Assembly (NCBI RefSeq): GCF_018882205.1
Contig: NZ_JACVOU010000003.1
Location: forward strand, 124,001-188,000
DNA from: Polynucleobacter bastaniensis
Lineage (GTDB): Bacteria; Pseudomonadota; Gammaproteobacteria; Burkholderiales; Burkholderiaceae
Direction of reading: 5' to 3'
DNA length: 64,000 bases
Within the stretch, counting starts at the first letter, position 1. Every line of letters begins with the position of its first letter. The notes under the pieces are model-generated. The model was not told the DNA's origin. It ran no database searches and was given only the letters and a program-made list of their open reading frames with translations. The position numbers were made by a program, and so were the translations under genes. This document shows, in pieces, positions 10,125 to 20,551 of the stretch.

Positions 10125-11606
10125 ATGTCAGCAGTAAATCATATTAGTTCGTTATTGAAAGATAAAAATCTCCTAAAGGGCGATGCATTTATCGGCGGTA
10201 AATGGCTTCAAGCTAAATCTGGCAAAGTTTTCTCAGTAACCAACCCTGCGACTGGCGAAGAAATCGCTCAGGTTCCTAATCTTGATGTTGCTGATGCACT
10301 AGAGGCTGTTGAATTGGCTGAAACTGCATTTACGCAATGGCGTACTAAAACTGGCAAAGAGCGTGCTGCAGTGATGCGTAAGTGGTTTGACTTGATTACA
10401 GAGCACACCGAAGATCTTGGGATCATCATGTCTCTAGAGCAAGGCAAGCCTTTGGTTGAAGCTAAAGGTGAGATTCATTATGGATCTTCTTTTATTGAGT
10501 GGTTTGCTGAAGAAGCGAAACGAGTAACTGGCGCCATTCCTAGTTCAACTTGGGAAGACAAGCGTTTGATGGTGCTAAAGCAACCCATTGGAGTGTGCGT
10601 TGCGATTACTCCTTGGAACTTCCCAAGCGCCATGATTACTAGAAAAGTATCTCCAGCACTGGCAGCAGGTTGCTCTATTGTTATTAAGCCTGCTGAACAA
10701 ACACCGTTGTCAGCATTGGCATTGGCTGAACTCGCTTCGCGTGCAGGCGTTCCTGATGGTGTGATCAATATTTTGACCGCGGATGCTCACAATTCCATCG
10801 CAATTGGTAAAGCACTTTGTGATTCTCAAGTGGTTAAGCATCTCTCGTTCACCGGATCTACTGAGGTTGGTAAGTTGCTAATGATGCAGTGCGCCCCAAC
10901 AGTGAAAAAGATTGCCCTTGAGTTGGGTGGTCATGCGCCATTTATTGTTTTTGAAGATGCCAACATTGACAATGCAGTTGCTGGAGCCATGTTTGCTAAG
11001 TACCGTAATGCTGGCCAAGCTTGTGTTGCAGCCAACCGCTTTTATGTACATAAAAAAGTTCATAACGAATTTGTTGAAAAGTTCGCTGCTGCTACAAAAT
11101 TACTCAAAGTGGGTCATGGTCTAGAGCCTGGTGTGACTCAAGGCCCCTTGATTGATGAACATGCACTGGCTAAAGTCCAGAGGCATATTGCCGATGCAGT
11201 GGCTAAGGGAGCGACCTTGGTGACTGGCGGCAATTCTTCTGAGCGAGGCGGTACTTTTTTTGAGCCTACCATTTTGGCTAATGTAAGTAATTCCATGCTA
11301 GTGGTAACTGAAGAAACCTTTGGACCAGTTGCCCCAGTCATTCCTTTTGAATCTGATGAAGAGGTTGTCAAGCTCGCTAATAACAGCCAGTTTGGATTGG
11401 CCTCTTATTTCTATAGCCGTGATATCGGTCGCATCTGGAAAGTGGCTGAGGCTCTGGAGTTTGGCATGGTCGGTGTCAACACCGGCCTCTTCTCTAACGA
11501 GGTTGCCCCATTTGGCGGTGTCAAGCAATCTGGTTTGGGTAGAGAAGGCAGCTCTTGGGGTATTGATGAATACCTCGAGATGAAATACGTCTGCGTAGGC
11601 CTATAA
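10125..11606 (+). CDS. gabD: NAD(P)-dependent succinate-semialdehyde dehydrogenase
   Basis: An aldehyde dehydrogenase of 493 residues in the GabD subgroup. TPWNFPSAMITRK is the cofactor-binding stretch, the general base is Glu266 in ELGGHAPFIVF, and the nucleophile is Cys300 in GQACVAANRF. It would oxidise succinate semialdehyde to succinate. The frame opens earlier at a TTG (10110), but GGAG at 10112-10115 is correctly placed only for the ATG at 10125. A related small semialdehyde is possible as substrate. The receptor gene follows after 25 bases, probably on the same transcript. Confidence 0.9.
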   Translation: MSAVNHISSLLKDKNLLKGDAFIGGKWLQAKSGKVFSVTNPATGEEIAQVPNLDVADALEAVELAETAFTQWRTKTGKERAAVMRKWFDLITEHTEDLGIIMSLEQGKPLVEAKGEIHYGSSFIEWFAEEAKRVTGAIPSSTWEDKRLMVLKQPIGVCVAITPWNFPSAMITRKVSPALAAGCSIVIKPAEQTPLSALALAELASRAGVPDGVINILTADAHNSIAIGKALCDSQVVKHLSFTGSTEVGKLLMMQCAPTVKKIALELGGHAPFIVFEDANIDNAVAGAMFAKYRNAGQACVAANRFYVHKKVHNEFVEKFAAATKLLKVGHGLEPGVTQGPLIDEHALAKVQRHIADAVAKGATLVTGGNSSERGGTFFEPTILANVSNSMLVVTEETFGPVAPVIPFESDEEVVKLANNSQFGLASYFYSRDIGRIWKVAEALEFGMVGVNTGLFSNEVAPFGGVKQSGLGREGSSWGIDEYLEMKYVCVGL

Positions 11607-11631
11607 AAAAATAGTCGGAGGAGACAAAATA

Positions 11632-12639
11632 ATGCATTCCAAGAAAAAACAAAAAATCGGAATCTTATTAGGCTGTTTATTTGCTGCAGTATCGCTGTTT
11701 AGCCAGAGCGCCTCTGGCCAGTCAGCGTCCGCGGAAGAGTCATGGCCTAACAGACCCATTTCCATGATCATTCCATTTCCACCAGGTGGGGTTGCCACGG
11801 TTGTAGGCAGACCCATTGCTGACGGCATGGCTAAAAATCTTGAAAAGCCGATCATCATGGAAAACAAACCTGGTGCAGGTGGCGGAATCGGTAACGCCTA
11901 TGTAGCAAAAGCAAAGCCTGATGGCTATAACGTATTGTTTGCGATGTCCTCTGTTTCAACCATTCCAGAGACAGATAAGATTGCTGGCAAAACAGCTTCG
12001 TACACAACCAACCAGCTCAGACCAATTGGCCGCATTACTTCTGATCCATTAGTGATTGTGGTGAAGAATGATGCTCCATGGAAAACCATGACTGAGTTTG
12101 TTGCTGATGCCAAAAAGTATCCTGGTAAATACAATTTCAGCTCTTCTGGTAACTACGGAACTATGCAGCTGCCAATGGAGATGCTAAAAACAAATCAGAA
12201 CATTTTCGTTGTTCATATTCCCTATGGTGGTGCTGGCCCTGCTGTATTGGCTGTACTAAGTGGAGAGGTAGACATTGTCGCTAGTGGCCCATCAACCGTG
12301 GTTCAAAACGTCAAGGCTGGAAAACTGAGGGCCTTAGCGCACACTGGATCGGGCAGGATGGCTGCACTACCAGATGTGCCATCTTTGAAAGAGCTCGGAA
12401 TACCCGTTGAATACAATCAATGGACTGGGATTTTCGTACCGAAGAGTACGCCTGAGCCGATTGTCAAAAAGTATCGCGATGCATTGAGAGTTGCCGTTAA
12501 CGACAATTCCATTCGCTCAACCATTGGAAATGCAGGCAGCCCTATCGACTATCTTGACGAACCTGAATTCCAAATCTTTTGGGATAAGGACATTGCCAAG
12601 ATGAATGAAGTAGTTAGAAAAATTGGCAAGCTCGATTAG
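11632..12639 (+). CDS. Bug-family periplasmic solute-binding protein (TctC type)
   Basis: The 335-residue protein begins with a basic stretch and a hydrophobic segment ending in ASGQSA, a Sec signal peptide. The mature part starts with the Bug signature WPNRPISMIIPFPPGG and contains GGIGNAYVAKAKPDGY and IPYGGAGPAVLAVLSGEVD. Such proteins bind small carboxylates for tripartite tricarboxylate transporters. No TctA or TctB permease is in the window, which is common for this expanded family. GGAGGAG-like bases precede the ATG. Confidence 0.93.
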   Translation: MHSKKKQKIGILLGCLFAAVSLFSQSASGQSASAEESWPNRPISMIIPFPPGGVATVVGRPIADGMAKNLEKPIIMENKPGAGGGIGNAYVAKAKPDGYNVLFAMSSVSTIPETDKIAGKTASYTTNQLRPIGRITSDPLVIVVKNDAPWKTMTEFVADAKKYPGKYNFSSSGNYGTMQLPMEMLKTNQNIFVVHIPYGGAGPAVLAVLSGEVDIVASGPSTVVQNVKAGKLRALAHTGSGRMAALPDVPSLKELGIPVEYNQWTGIFVPKSTPEPIVKKYRDALRVAVNDNSIRSTIGNAGSPIDYLDEPEFQIFWDKDIAKMNEVVRKIGKLD

Positions 12640-13856
12640 ATCGAACCATTTTCTCTCAGTGAATTGATATCCTGCGCGTTAAGACCCAGTCTCTCGCGTA
12701 GGATCTCATCAGTATGTTGTCCCAAGGTTGGGGGTGCCATTCTGACTTCCACAGGCGTTTTTGAAAGTCGAATTGGGCTCGCTACCAACTTCATGCTGCC
12801 AGCCGTGGGGTGGGGCACATTCATTTGAATGTCACGGGCTTTGACCTGTTCATTTTCAAATACCTCTTGAAAATTATTAATTGGTCCGCAGGGTACATTT
12901 GCTTTTTCAAGTAAGGCGATCCACTGCGCCTTGGTTTTCTTTCTCGTCATTTCCTCCAGCAGAGGTACTAGCTGTTCGCGGTGCTTCACCCTCATTGGAT
13001 TCTCAGAATACAAAGGATTGTCGGCTAAATGGGCTTCATTACCTGCGGTAACAAAATGCCTGAATTGGCCATTATTTCCAGCTGCAACAATCATCCAGCC
13101 ATCTGATGTGGGAAGTGTTTGATAAGGCACTATCGTTGGGGATGCATTGCCCCAGCGTTTGGGGATTTCATCTGAGCATAAATAGGCGCTAGCCACATTT
13201 GCCATGACTGCTATTTGCGTATCCAAGAGGGCCAAGTCAATGTATTGACCTTCGCCAGTATGGTTTTTATGGGCAATGGCCGCCAAGATGGAGGTGGTGG
13301 CGTACATCCCGGTAAAGATGTCGGCGATTGCAACCCCCGCTTTTTGTGGGCTAGCACCTGGAAAGTCATCCGCCTCACCGGTAACGCTCATAAAGCCTCC
13401 CATTCCTTGGACAATAAAATCATATCCAGGGCGTTTTGAGTAGGGCCCAAATTGCCCGAATCCAGTAATAGAGCAGTAAATGAGATCGGGCTTTACTTTG
13501 ATTAAGCTCTCGTAATCCAGCCCGTACTTAGCCAGTTGCCCAACTTTGTAGTTCTCAATGACTACATCGGACTCTTTTGCGAGCTGGCGAATGATTTCTT
13601 GGCCTTCGGGCTTGCTAATATCGACCGTAATAGAGCGTTTATTGCGGTTAATGGATATGAAATACGCACTTTCAGCCGTATCTTTGCCACTTTGATCTCT
13701 CGCAAATGGAGGGCCCCAGTGGCGTGTATCGTCGCCTTCACCCGGTTTTTCAACCTTAATGACATCTGCACCGAGGTCGGCGAGATTTTGAGTACACCAG
13801 GGGCCGGCAAGCACACGGCTGAGGTCTAAAACGCGAATATGACTTAAGGCTCCCAT
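12636..13856 (-). CDS. CaiB/BaiF family class III CoA-transferase
   Basis: A 406-residue class III CoA-transferase. It opens with SHIRVLDLSRVLAGPWCTQNLADLGADVIKVEKP, and the expected catalytic Asp lies in LALLDTQIAVMAN near residue 180. These enzymes move CoA between carboxylic acids. The stop codon overlaps that of the Bug receptor on the other strand. Neighbouring semialdehyde dehydrogenase and carboxylate receptor suggest catabolism of a dicarboxylate, which is inference only. Confidence 0.9.
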   Translation of the reverse strand: MGALSHIRVLDLSRVLAGPWCTQNLADLGADVIKVEKPGEGDDTRHWGPPFARDQSGKDTAESAYFISINRNKRSITVDISKPEGQEIIRQLAKESDVVIENYKVGQLAKYGLDYESLIKVKPDLIYCSITGFGQFGPYSKRPGYDFIVQGMGGFMSVTGEADDFPGASPQKAGVAIADIFTGMYATTSILAAIAHKNHTGEGQYIDLALLDTQIAVMANVASAYLCSDEIPKRWGNASPTIVPYQTLPTSDGWMIVAAGNNGQFRHFVTAGNEAHLADNPLYSENPMRVKHREQLVPLLEEMTRKKTKAQWIALLEKANVPCGPINNFQEVFENEQVKARDIQMNVPHPTAGSMKLVASPIRLSKTPVEVRMAPPTLGQHTDEILRERLGLNAQDINSLRENGSI

Positions 13857-13934
13857 CCTGCAATTTTGGCATGAAAAAAAGGGTAATTCAGGAAAATTCA
13901 GGTTTTCCTTCAGACATGACTACAATTTGCGCGC

Positions 13935-15923
13935 ATGGCTACCCGTAAAACATCCGAATACAGCGAATCATCGATTCAAGTCTTAAAAGGGCTTGAACCC
14001 GTCCGTCAGCGGCCGGGAATGTACACCCGCACTGACAATCCCTTGCACATCATTCAGGAGGTGCTGGATAACGCTTCTGACGAGGCGCTAGGCGGATTTG
14101 GCAAGCAAATCATTGTGACTTTGCACACCGATAGCAGTGTGAGCGTGGAGGATGATGGCCGCGGTATTCCTGTCGGAATGCACCCAACTGAAAAGCTCCC
14201 GGTAGTAGAAATCGTCTTCACTCAGCTTCATGCGGGCGGTAAATTCGAAAAAGGCTCTGGTGGAGCGTATGCCTTCTCTGGCGGTTTGCATGGTGTTGGT
14301 GTCTCGGTAACCAATGCTTTATCTAAGCGACTTGAGGTCACCGTATGGCGTGAGGGTCAAGTCTCTACATTGACCTTTGCTGATGGCAGGGTGATTGCAA
14401 AGCTCAAAACCAGCGCCGCTGGCAAAGAGGATAAGTCTCACGGTACACGAGTACGTGCATGGCCTGATGGCAAGTACTTTGATAACGCAGCCATCCCCAT
14501 GCCTGAACTCATTCGTTTATTACGCTCGAAGGCAGTCTTATTGCCAGGTGTAAAAGTGACCCTGATTCAAGAAAAGTCTGGCGAGAGCCAAACTTGGCAA
14601 TATGCCCAAGGCTTGCGAGGTTATTTAAATGAAGCGATAGCTCAAGCAGGTCATGGCGCAGAAGTGATTCCTCCTTTTGAGGGTGAGCAATACGCTACTG
14701 GTAACGGTGATGATGATTCCTTTGCCGAAGGTGAAGGCGCGGCCTGGGTTGTTACCTGGACTGAAGATGGTGCGCCAGTGCGTGAAAGTTATGTGAACTT
14801 AATTCCGACTCCTGCAGGTGGCACGCATGAAAGTGGTTTGCGTGAAGGCCTCTTTAATGCGGTCAAAGGTTTTATTGAGATGCATGCTCTGCAACCTAAG
14901 GGTGTCAAGTTGATGCCTGAAGATGTCTTTGCACGCGCCTCATTTATTTTGTCTGCCAAGGTGCTAGACCCACAATTTCAGGGGCAAATTAAAGAGCGCC
15001 TGAACTCAAGAGACGCAGTGCGCCTAGTTTCTGGCTACGCTAAATCTGCATTAGAGCTTTGGCTTAATGAACACGTAGATTACGGTCGTAAATTAGCCGA
15101 CTTAGTAATTAAGCAAGCCCAAGCAAGAACCCGTGCCGGTCAAAAAGTAGAGAAGAAAAAATCTTCTGGTGTAGCGGTTCTTCCAGGAAAGCTGACTGAT
15201 TGTGAAAGCCAAGACATTAGCCTGAATGAAATTTTCCTCGTTGAGGGTGATTCAGCGGGCGGCTCAGCCAAGATGGGGCGCAACAAAGAATATCAAGCGA
15301 TTCTGCCTTTGCGCGGTAAGGTTCTTAATACCTGGGAAGCCGAGCGCGATCGCCTGTTCGCCAATAATGAAGTGCATGACATTGCGGTAGCCATTGGTGT
15401 TGATCCACATGGTGCTAATGACACGCCAGATTTATCGAACCTGCGTTACGGCAAGGTCTGCATCTTGTCTGATGCGGACGTCGATGGCGCGCATATTCAG
15501 GTATTACTGCTCACCTTGTTCTATAAACATTTCCCGAAGTTAATTGAATTAGGACATATCCATATTTCGCGACCACCTTTATTTAGAGTGGATGCGCCAG
15601 CTCGCGGCAAAAAACCGGCACAAAAGATTTACGCCCTTGATGCAAGTGAACTGCAAGCAATTGAAGACAAGTTACGTAAAGATGGTGTCAAGGAGTCTGC
15701 ATGGCAGATATCTCGCTTTAAAGGTTTGGGCGAGATGAGTGCTGAGCAACTGTGGGATACCACCCTCAATCCGGATACCCGCCGTCTCTTACCGGTGACC
15801 TTGGGCGCATGGACAGAAGATGAAACAATTAAAACAATGGATATGTTGATGGGTAAATCCGAATCCGGAGCGCGTCGTGATTGGTTAGAAGAGCGCGGTA
15901 ACGAAGTAGAGGCGGATATTTAA
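13935..15923 (+). CDS. parE: DNA topoisomerase IV subunit B
   Basis: ParE is the ATPase subunit of topoisomerase IV, which decatenates daughter chromosomes. The GHKL ATPase motifs are present: [22 protein letters not shown] and [15 protein letters not shown]. The TOPRIM motifs are [12 protein letters not shown] and [10 protein letters not shown]. Its 662-residue length fits ParE and is shorter than proteobacterial GyrB. The adjoining parC supports the call. Its stop codon overlaps the parC start by one base. Confidence 0.96.
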   Translation: MATRKTSEYSESSIQVLKGLEPVRQRPGMYTRTDNPLHIIQEVLDNASDEALGGFGKQIIVTLHTDSSVSVEDDGRGIPVGMHPTEKLPVVEIVFTQLHAGGKFEKGSGGAYAFSGGLHGVGVSVTNALSKRLEVTVWREGQVSTLTFADGRVIAKLKTSAAGKEDKSHGTRVRAWPDGKYFDNAAIPMPELIRLLRSKAVLLPGVKVTLIQEKSGESQTWQYAQGLRGYLNEAIAQAGHGAEVIPPFEGEQYATGNGDDDSFAEGEGAAWVVTWTEDGAPVRESYVNLIPTPAGGTHESGLREGLFNAVKGFIEMHALQPKGVKLMPEDVFARASFILSAKVLDPQFQGQIKERLNSRDAVRLVSGYAKSALELWLNEHVDYGRKLADLVIKQAQARTRAGQKVEKKKSSGVAVLPGKLTDCESQDISLNEIFLVEGDSAGGSAKMGRNKEYQAILPLRGKVLNTWEAERDRLFANNEVHDIAVAIGVDPHGANDTPDLSNLRYGKVCILSDADVDGAHIQVLLLTLFYKHFPKLIELGHIHISRPPLFRVDAPARGKKPAQKIYALDASELQAIEDKLRKDGVKESAWQISRFKGLGEMSAEQLWDTTLNPDTRRLLPVTLGAWTEDETIKTMDMLMGKSESGARRDWLEERGNEVEADI

Positions 15924-18340
15924 TGGCAATTAAAAAAACTCCAGGTAGCGTAGACTCTACAGAGCAAGCTGACTTGTTTGCAATCGATGAACCCATTGCT
16001 ACTCAGGCAGGCGGCCCCAATGATCCGCATGATCCGAAAAAGATTGAACTTAATGAGGATGACAAGGATAGCCTCACGCTGGCCGTCTATGCTGAACGTG
16101 CTTACTTAGATTACGCCATTAGCGTCGTCAAGGGTCGCGCTCTGCCAGATGTATCCGATGGTCAGAAGCCAGTTCAACGCCGCATTCTGTTCTCGATGAG
16201 TGAGATGGGTTTGCGTGCTGATGCGAAGCCAGTCAAGAGTGCGCGTGTGGTCGGTGATGTACTGGGTAAATTCCATCCCCATGGCGATCAATCTGCTTAT
16301 GACGCATTAGTGCGTCTTGCCCAAAGTTTCTCATTACGTTATCCATTGATTGATGGTCAAGGTAACTTTGGTTCCCGTGATGGAGATGGTGCAGCGGCAA
16401 TGCGTTACACCGAAGCGCGTTTAACCAAAATTGCTGGTTTGTTGTTAAGCGAGATTGATGAAGGTACGGTCGATTTTGCGCCGAACTATGACGGATCTTT
16501 TCAAGAACCTAAGTTGTTACCAGCACGCTTACCATTTGTTCTATTGAATGGCGCATCAGGTATTGCGGTAGGTATGGCAACGGAGATTCCTTCACATAAC
16601 CTACGAGAAGTGGCTAGCGCAGCGATTGCCTTGATGAAGTCTCCGAAGATGAGTACTTCAGAGTTACTGGAAATCATACCTGGCCCGGACTACCCTGGTG
16701 GCGGTCAAATTATTTCTTCTCCAGCAGAAATTGCGCAGATTTATGAAGCAGGTCGCGGCAGCTTAAAAGTACGTGCCCGTTGGTCTGTTGAAGAATTGGC
16801 ACGTGGTCAATGGCAAATCGTGGTGAATGAACTACCGCCATCAACTTCATCGCAGCGGGTATTGCAAGAGATTGAAGAAATCACCAATCCTAAAGTCAAA
16901 GTTGGCAAGAAGACTTTGACCCCAGAGCAAAGCAATCTCAAATCCACCATTCTGAATGTCCTTGATGGCGTACGTGACGAATCTAGTAAAGATGCAGCTG
17001 TACGCTTGGTGTTTGAGCCTAAGAGTAAAAACATTGATGTCAATGAGCTTGCTAACTTATTGCTAGCTCATACATCACTAGAGTCCAATGCACCAATGAA
17101 CTTGGTCATGATTGGTACTGATGGTCGTCCACGTCAAAAGGGTCTTAAAAAGATTATTTCTGAGTGGATTTCTTTCAGAGTGGCTACTGTTACAAGACGT
17201 ACTCAATACCGTTTAGGCAAGGTGAATGACCGGATGCATATTTTGGAAGGGCGCTTAATCGTCCTTCTGAATATTGATAAGGTCATTAAGATCATTCGCA
17301 ATAGCGATGAACCTAAGGCTGACCTCATCAAAGAGTTTAAGCTGAGTGATCGTCAAGCAGAAGATATTCTCGATATCCGCTTGCGTCAGTTGGCCCGCCT
17401 TGAGGGCATCAAGATTGAGCAAGAGTTGAAAGAACTCAAGTCTGAGCGTGATGACCTTGAAGGTTTATTGCAGAGCGATACCGTTCTACGTAAACGTATC
17501 ATCAAAGAAATCGAATCCGACATGAAGGATTTCGGCGATGATCGTCGCACCTTAATTCAGGAAGATAAGCGCGCTGTAGCTGAGACTAAAGTATTAGATG
17601 AGCCAGTCACCGTGATCGTGTCGCAAAAAGGTTGGGTACGCGTACGCCAAGGCCATGAACATGATGCAACCCAGTTTGCCTTTAAAGCGGGTGATGCCTT
17701 GTATGGCACATTTGAGTGCCGCACAGTTGATGTGATGCAAGGCTTTGGTAGTGATGGCCGCGTCTATACCGTGCCAGTCAGTGAATTGCCTGGCGCGCGT
17801 GGCGATGGCTCACCGTTAACTAGCTTTGTGAATTTAGCCGCTGGATCACAAATGGTTGCTTACTATGCTGGTCAGTCTGATGATCTTGTATTGATTTCTA
17901 CTAGATCAGGTAACGGCTTCCTTGCCAACGTGGCAGACATGACTACCCGCAATAAGGCTGGTAAATCTTTTGTTGGAATCGACAGCAAATTTCCAGGTGG
18001 TGATGCGCCTTTGGGGGTTGCTAAGGTCACGGCAGGTATGAAGCAGGTAGCTTGTTTATCTGAAAGCTCTAAGTTATTAGTGTTCCCGCTGGATGAGCTA
18101 AAGCGCTTACCGACTGGTGGTAAAGGTGTCATTCTGATGGGCTTGGATGATAAAGAGAGGTTAGCCGCTGCCATTGCTGTTGGTCCTGATGGCGCTACGT
18201 ATTCAGGTGCGGGGCGTGCTGGTAAACCAACGGAGCTCAGTCTTGATGCGAAAACCTTGAAGTCGTTTGCAGGTAATCGTGCCCGTAAAGGTCACTTTGT
18301 AGAGCCAAGACTCAAAGACGGAAAGCTCACAGCGAACTAA
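15923..18340 (+). CDS. parC: DNA topoisomerase IV subunit A
   Basis: ParC cuts and rejoins DNA through a tyrosine in the topoisomerase IV A2B2 complex. The catalytic Tyr162 lies in [11 protein letters not shown], preceded by the helix region [19 protein letters not shown], where quinolone-resistance changes usually occur. The residues there (Asp and Ser-like positions) look normal. The C-terminal half carries beta-pinwheel repeats. At 805 residues it is a little longer than E. coli ParC, with a 45-residue acidic N-terminal extension. It is translationally coupled to parE (TAATG). Confidence 0.96.
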   Translation: MAIKKTPGSVDSTEQADLFAIDEPIATQAGGPNDPHDPKKIELNEDDKDSLTLAVYAERAYLDYAISVVKGRALPDVSDGQKPVQRRILFSMSEMGLRADAKPVKSARVVGDVLGKFHPHGDQSAYDALVRLAQSFSLRYPLIDGQGNFGSRDGDGAAAMRYTEARLTKIAGLLLSEIDEGTVDFAPNYDGSFQEPKLLPARLPFVLLNGASGIAVGMATEIPSHNLREVASAAIALMKSPKMSTSELLEIIPGPDYPGGGQIISSPAEIAQIYEAGRGSLKVRARWSVEELARGQWQIVVNELPPSTSSQRVLQEIEEITNPKVKVGKKTLTPEQSNLKSTILNVLDGVRDESSKDAAVRLVFEPKSKNIDVNELANLLLAHTSLESNAPMNLVMIGTDGRPRQKGLKKIISEWISFRVATVTRRTQYRLGKVNDRMHILEGRLIVLLNIDKVIKIIRNSDEPKADLIKEFKLSDRQAEDILDIRLRQLARLEGIKIEQELKELKSERDDLEGLLQSDTVLRKRIIKEIESDMKDFGDDRRTLIQEDKRAVAETKVLDEPVTVIVSQKGWVRVRQGHEHDATQFAFKAGDALYGTFECRTVDVMQGFGSDGRVYTVPVSELPGARGDGSPLTSFVNLAAGSQMVAYYAGQSDDLVLISTRSGNGFLANVADMTTRNKAGKSFVGIDSKFPGGDAPLGVAKVTAGMKQVACLSESSKLLVFPLDELKRLPTGGKGVILMGLDDKERLAAAIAVGPDGATYSGAGRAGKPTELSLDAKTLKSFAGNRARKGHFVEPRLKDGKLTAN

Positions 18341-18354
18341 GAAGCTAATCTGCG

Positions 18355-19314
18355 TTAAACCTTCTTGGGAACTGGTACGCCGTACTTGACGGCAATGACT
18401 TCAGCTAGGATCGATACGGCTATCTCAGGCGGAGTCAAAGCGCCGATAAATAGACCAACGGGTCCGTGAAGGCGTTCAACTTGCTCCTGTGTCACATCAA
18501 ATTCCAGCAAGCGGTCTTTACGTTTCTTGGTATTGATTCTGCTACCCAGTGCTCCCACATAAAAAGCAGGGGACTTCAATGCCTCCATTAAAGCCATGTC
18601 ATCAAGCTTAGGGTCATGCGTTAAGGCTACAACCGCTGTATGGGAGTCAACCCCAATTTCTAACAGCACGTCGTCTGGCATACCCTTGATAAACTGAATC
18701 TGTTCACGATTGATGCCTTCTGCATATTCTTCGCGCGGGTCAATGACTATTACTTCAAAGTCTGACGCAAGCGCAAAGTCAGCGGTATACAGTGACAGCT
18801 GTCCGGCCCCAATGATCACCATGCGCCAGCGAGGACCGTAAGTAGTTTTCATCAAGCGCTCATCGCAGATGAATGCCTCATTACGATTACCAGCTGCGAG
18901 CGTAGATTTACCAGTCGCAAGATCCACTGTGCGTGAAGTAATTTGGTGGTTGCTAATGGACTCTAGAATGGCCTCCAAAATAGCTAGCTCTGGTTTTGGC
19001 TCTACAAGCAATCGAAGGGTTCCGCCACAGGGCAGGCCAAAACGGGCGGCCTCTTGTTGGCTAACGCCATACACCACCATTTCTGGTAAATCTCGAGTTA
19101 GGATTTCAGTTTGTACTCGGCGAATCAGGTCATCCTCGACGCATCCACCAGAAACTGAGCCGGTAACTTGCCCGTCACCTCGAATAGCCAACCACGAGCC
19201 AATAGGTCTTGGAGCGGATCCCCAAGTTTGAACAACGGTGGCAATGGCAACCGGATGGCCTGATTTGAGCCAATCTACCGCGGCTTTTAATACACTTAAA
19301 TCGGTACTATTCAT
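18355..19314 (-). CDS. XdhC/CoxI family molybdoenzyme maturation protein
   Basis: The 319-residue protein has the XdhC N-terminal domain (ATVVQTWGSAPRPIGSWLAI, then GSVSGGCVEDD) and the C-terminal Rossmann domain with VIIGAGQLSLYTADFA. Proteins of this family insert the sulfurated molybdenum cofactor into xanthine dehydrogenase-type hydroxylases. No hydroxylase gene is present in the window. It diverges from a MobA-like nucleotidyltransferase, which strengthens the molybdenum link. Confidence 0.9.
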   Translation of the reverse strand: MNSTDLSVLKAAVDWLKSGHPVAIATVVQTWGSAPRPIGSWLAIRGDGQVTGSVSGGCVEDDLIRRVQTEILTRDLPEMVVYGVSQQEAARFGLPCGGTLRLLVEPKPELAILEAILESISNHQITSRTVDLATGKSTLAAGNRNEAFICDERLMKTTYGPRWRMVIIGAGQLSLYTADFALASDFEVIVIDPREEYAEGINREQIQFIKGMPDDVLLEIGVDSHTAVVALTHDPKLDDMALMEALKSPAFYVGALGSRINTKKRKDRLLEFDVTQEQVERLHGPVGLFIGALTPPEIAVSILAEVIAVKYGVPVPKKV

Positions 19315-19359
19315 TTACTGTTTTTAATTTCTTACGTTTAATTTTTATATTTATTATTT

Positions 19360-19371
19360 ATTGCTAGCAAT
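19360..19371. promoter_or_regulatory. 12-bp palindrome in the xdhC/mobA-like divergent gap
   Basis: ATTGCTAGCAAT is a perfect palindrome midway in the 75-base, very AT-rich gap between the two divergent genes. It is a candidate operator for joint control. A palindrome of this length can occur by chance, so confidence is limited. Confidence 0.3.
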
Positions 19372-19389
19372 CTAATTATTATCTCTCTA

Positions 19390-20046
19390 ATGACAAGTTC
19401 TAGCCCATCAGCCCAAGATGCACAATTACGTATAGCCGTGCTCTTATTGGCGGCGGGCGAGGGCAGTCGGCTAGGTACCCATCCAAAAACCTTGCTTCAT
19501 CGTGATGGAAAGACTCTTTTAGAGCGTTTTACAAGTGCAATTCAAGGATTTAGTCCTGTCGAATGCATTGTGGTCACTGGCTTTCATGCTCAGTTGATTG
19601 AGTCTGTAATCGCAAAGATGAATGCCTCTTTAACTCATCCGATGAAGATCATTAGAAATGCTTCACCAGAGGCGGGTCAGCCATCCTCAGTTCGCTTAGG
19701 TCTAGAATCATTTAAATCTAATTTCGATGCCTTGCTAGTCGCGCTTTCCGATCAGCCTGAAGTGGGTGCAAAGGAAATACAAGAATTGCTTGATGAATAC
19801 ACTAAGCGAGAAGATGGTCAGGAAATTATTCTGCCATTAGTGGATGGAAAGCGGGGCAATCCTGTGTTGTTTTCTTATAAAGCTTTCTTGGATGTATTGG
19901 CCAAACCAGGCATGGTTTGTCGATCTTTCATGGATGCCAATCCCGACAAGGTAAGAGCTATGCACACCTGTAATCAGGCATTTGTGATGGATGTCGACAC
20001 ACCGGAAGACATCCAAAGACACAAATTAAATCTATTTCCTTTTTAA
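19390..20046 (+). CDS. MobA/MocA-like molybdenum cofactor nucleotidyltransferase
   Basis: A 218-residue NTP-transferase-fold protein. The nucleotide-binding loop LLAAGEGSRLGTHPKTLLHRDG is at residues 17-38, and LSDQPEV near 120 carries the metal-binding Asp. The fold and length fit MocA/MobA enzymes, which attach CMP or GMP to molybdopterin; CMP is the form used by xanthine dehydrogenase-type enzymes. Divergence from the XdhC gene supports MocA. The last four bases overlap the converging ridA-like gene. Confidence 0.85.
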   Translation: MTSSSPSAQDAQLRIAVLLLAAGEGSRLGTHPKTLLHRDGKTLLERFTSAIQGFSPVECIVVTGFHAQLIESVIAKMNASLTHPMKIIRNASPEAGQPSSVRLGLESFKSNFDALLVALSDQPEVGAKEIQELLDEYTKREDGQEIILPLVDGKRGNPVLFSYKAFLDVLAKPGMVCRSFMDANPDKVRAMHTCNQAFVMDVDTPEDIQRHKLNLFPF

Positions 20047-20501
20047 ATCTCTGCAATTAACTCGATTTCAACACAAGCACCCAGAGGGATTTGCGCCACA
20101 CCAAATGCGCTACGAGCATGTTTTCCCGCATCACCAAACACTTCAAAAAGTAGTTCTGAGCAACCGTTCACGACTAAGTGTTGCTCTGTAAATTCAGAGG
20201 TCGAGTTCACTAGCCCCATCACTTTGACTATGCGCTTTACTTTATCCAGTGAGCCTAAGTGATTTTGAAGTGTGGCAATGAGATCAATCGCAATGGATTT
20301 CGCGGCAGCCTTACCGGTTTCGGTATCTATATCAAGACCCAGCTTGCCAACCCAGGGCTTGCCATCTCGCTTAGCAATATGCCCCGACAGAAAAACGGTA
20401 TTGCCAGTCGTTGCTGCCATGACGTAGGCAGCAGCAGGAGGGCCAGCTGGAGGTAAGTCAATACCGAGGGATTTTAGGCGATCGCTAATGTGATTTGTCA
20501 T
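20043..20501 (-). CDS. RidA family protein (YjgF-like, 150-residue subgroup)
   Basis: The 152-residue protein matches the longer RidA-like subgroup. HARSAFGVAQIPLGACVEIELIA at the C-terminus contains the conserved Arg that in RidA proteins binds the imine substrate carboxylate. NTVFLSGHIAKRDGKPWVGKLG is the typical N-terminal strand pair. RidA enzymes hydrolyse reactive enamines and imines; the exact substrate of this subgroup is unclear. It follows the VWA gene after 50 bases on the same strand. Confidence 0.88.
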   Translation of the reverse strand: MTNHISDRLKSLGIDLPPAGPPAAAYVMAATTGNTVFLSGHIAKRDGKPWVGKLGLDIDTETGKAAAKSIAIDLIATLQNHLGSLDKVKRIVKVMGLVNSTSEFTEQHLVVNGCSELLFEVFGDAGKHARSAFGVAQIPLGACVEIELIAEI

Positions 20502-20551
20502 AGAGTTTTAGTGAAGAAAAAAATAAAGAAGGTTAGGTAAATCTTACTGGA

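Noticed and set aside
13935..18340. Genes taken as gyrase (gyrB, gyrA)
   Set aside because: The short B subunit (662 residues), the one-base overlap of the two genes and the 805-residue A subunit fit topoisomerase IV better.
18869..19231. Plus-strand frame of 120 codons inside the XdhC gene
   Set aside because: Antisense shadow; rich in Arg and Ser from complement codons, no domain visible.
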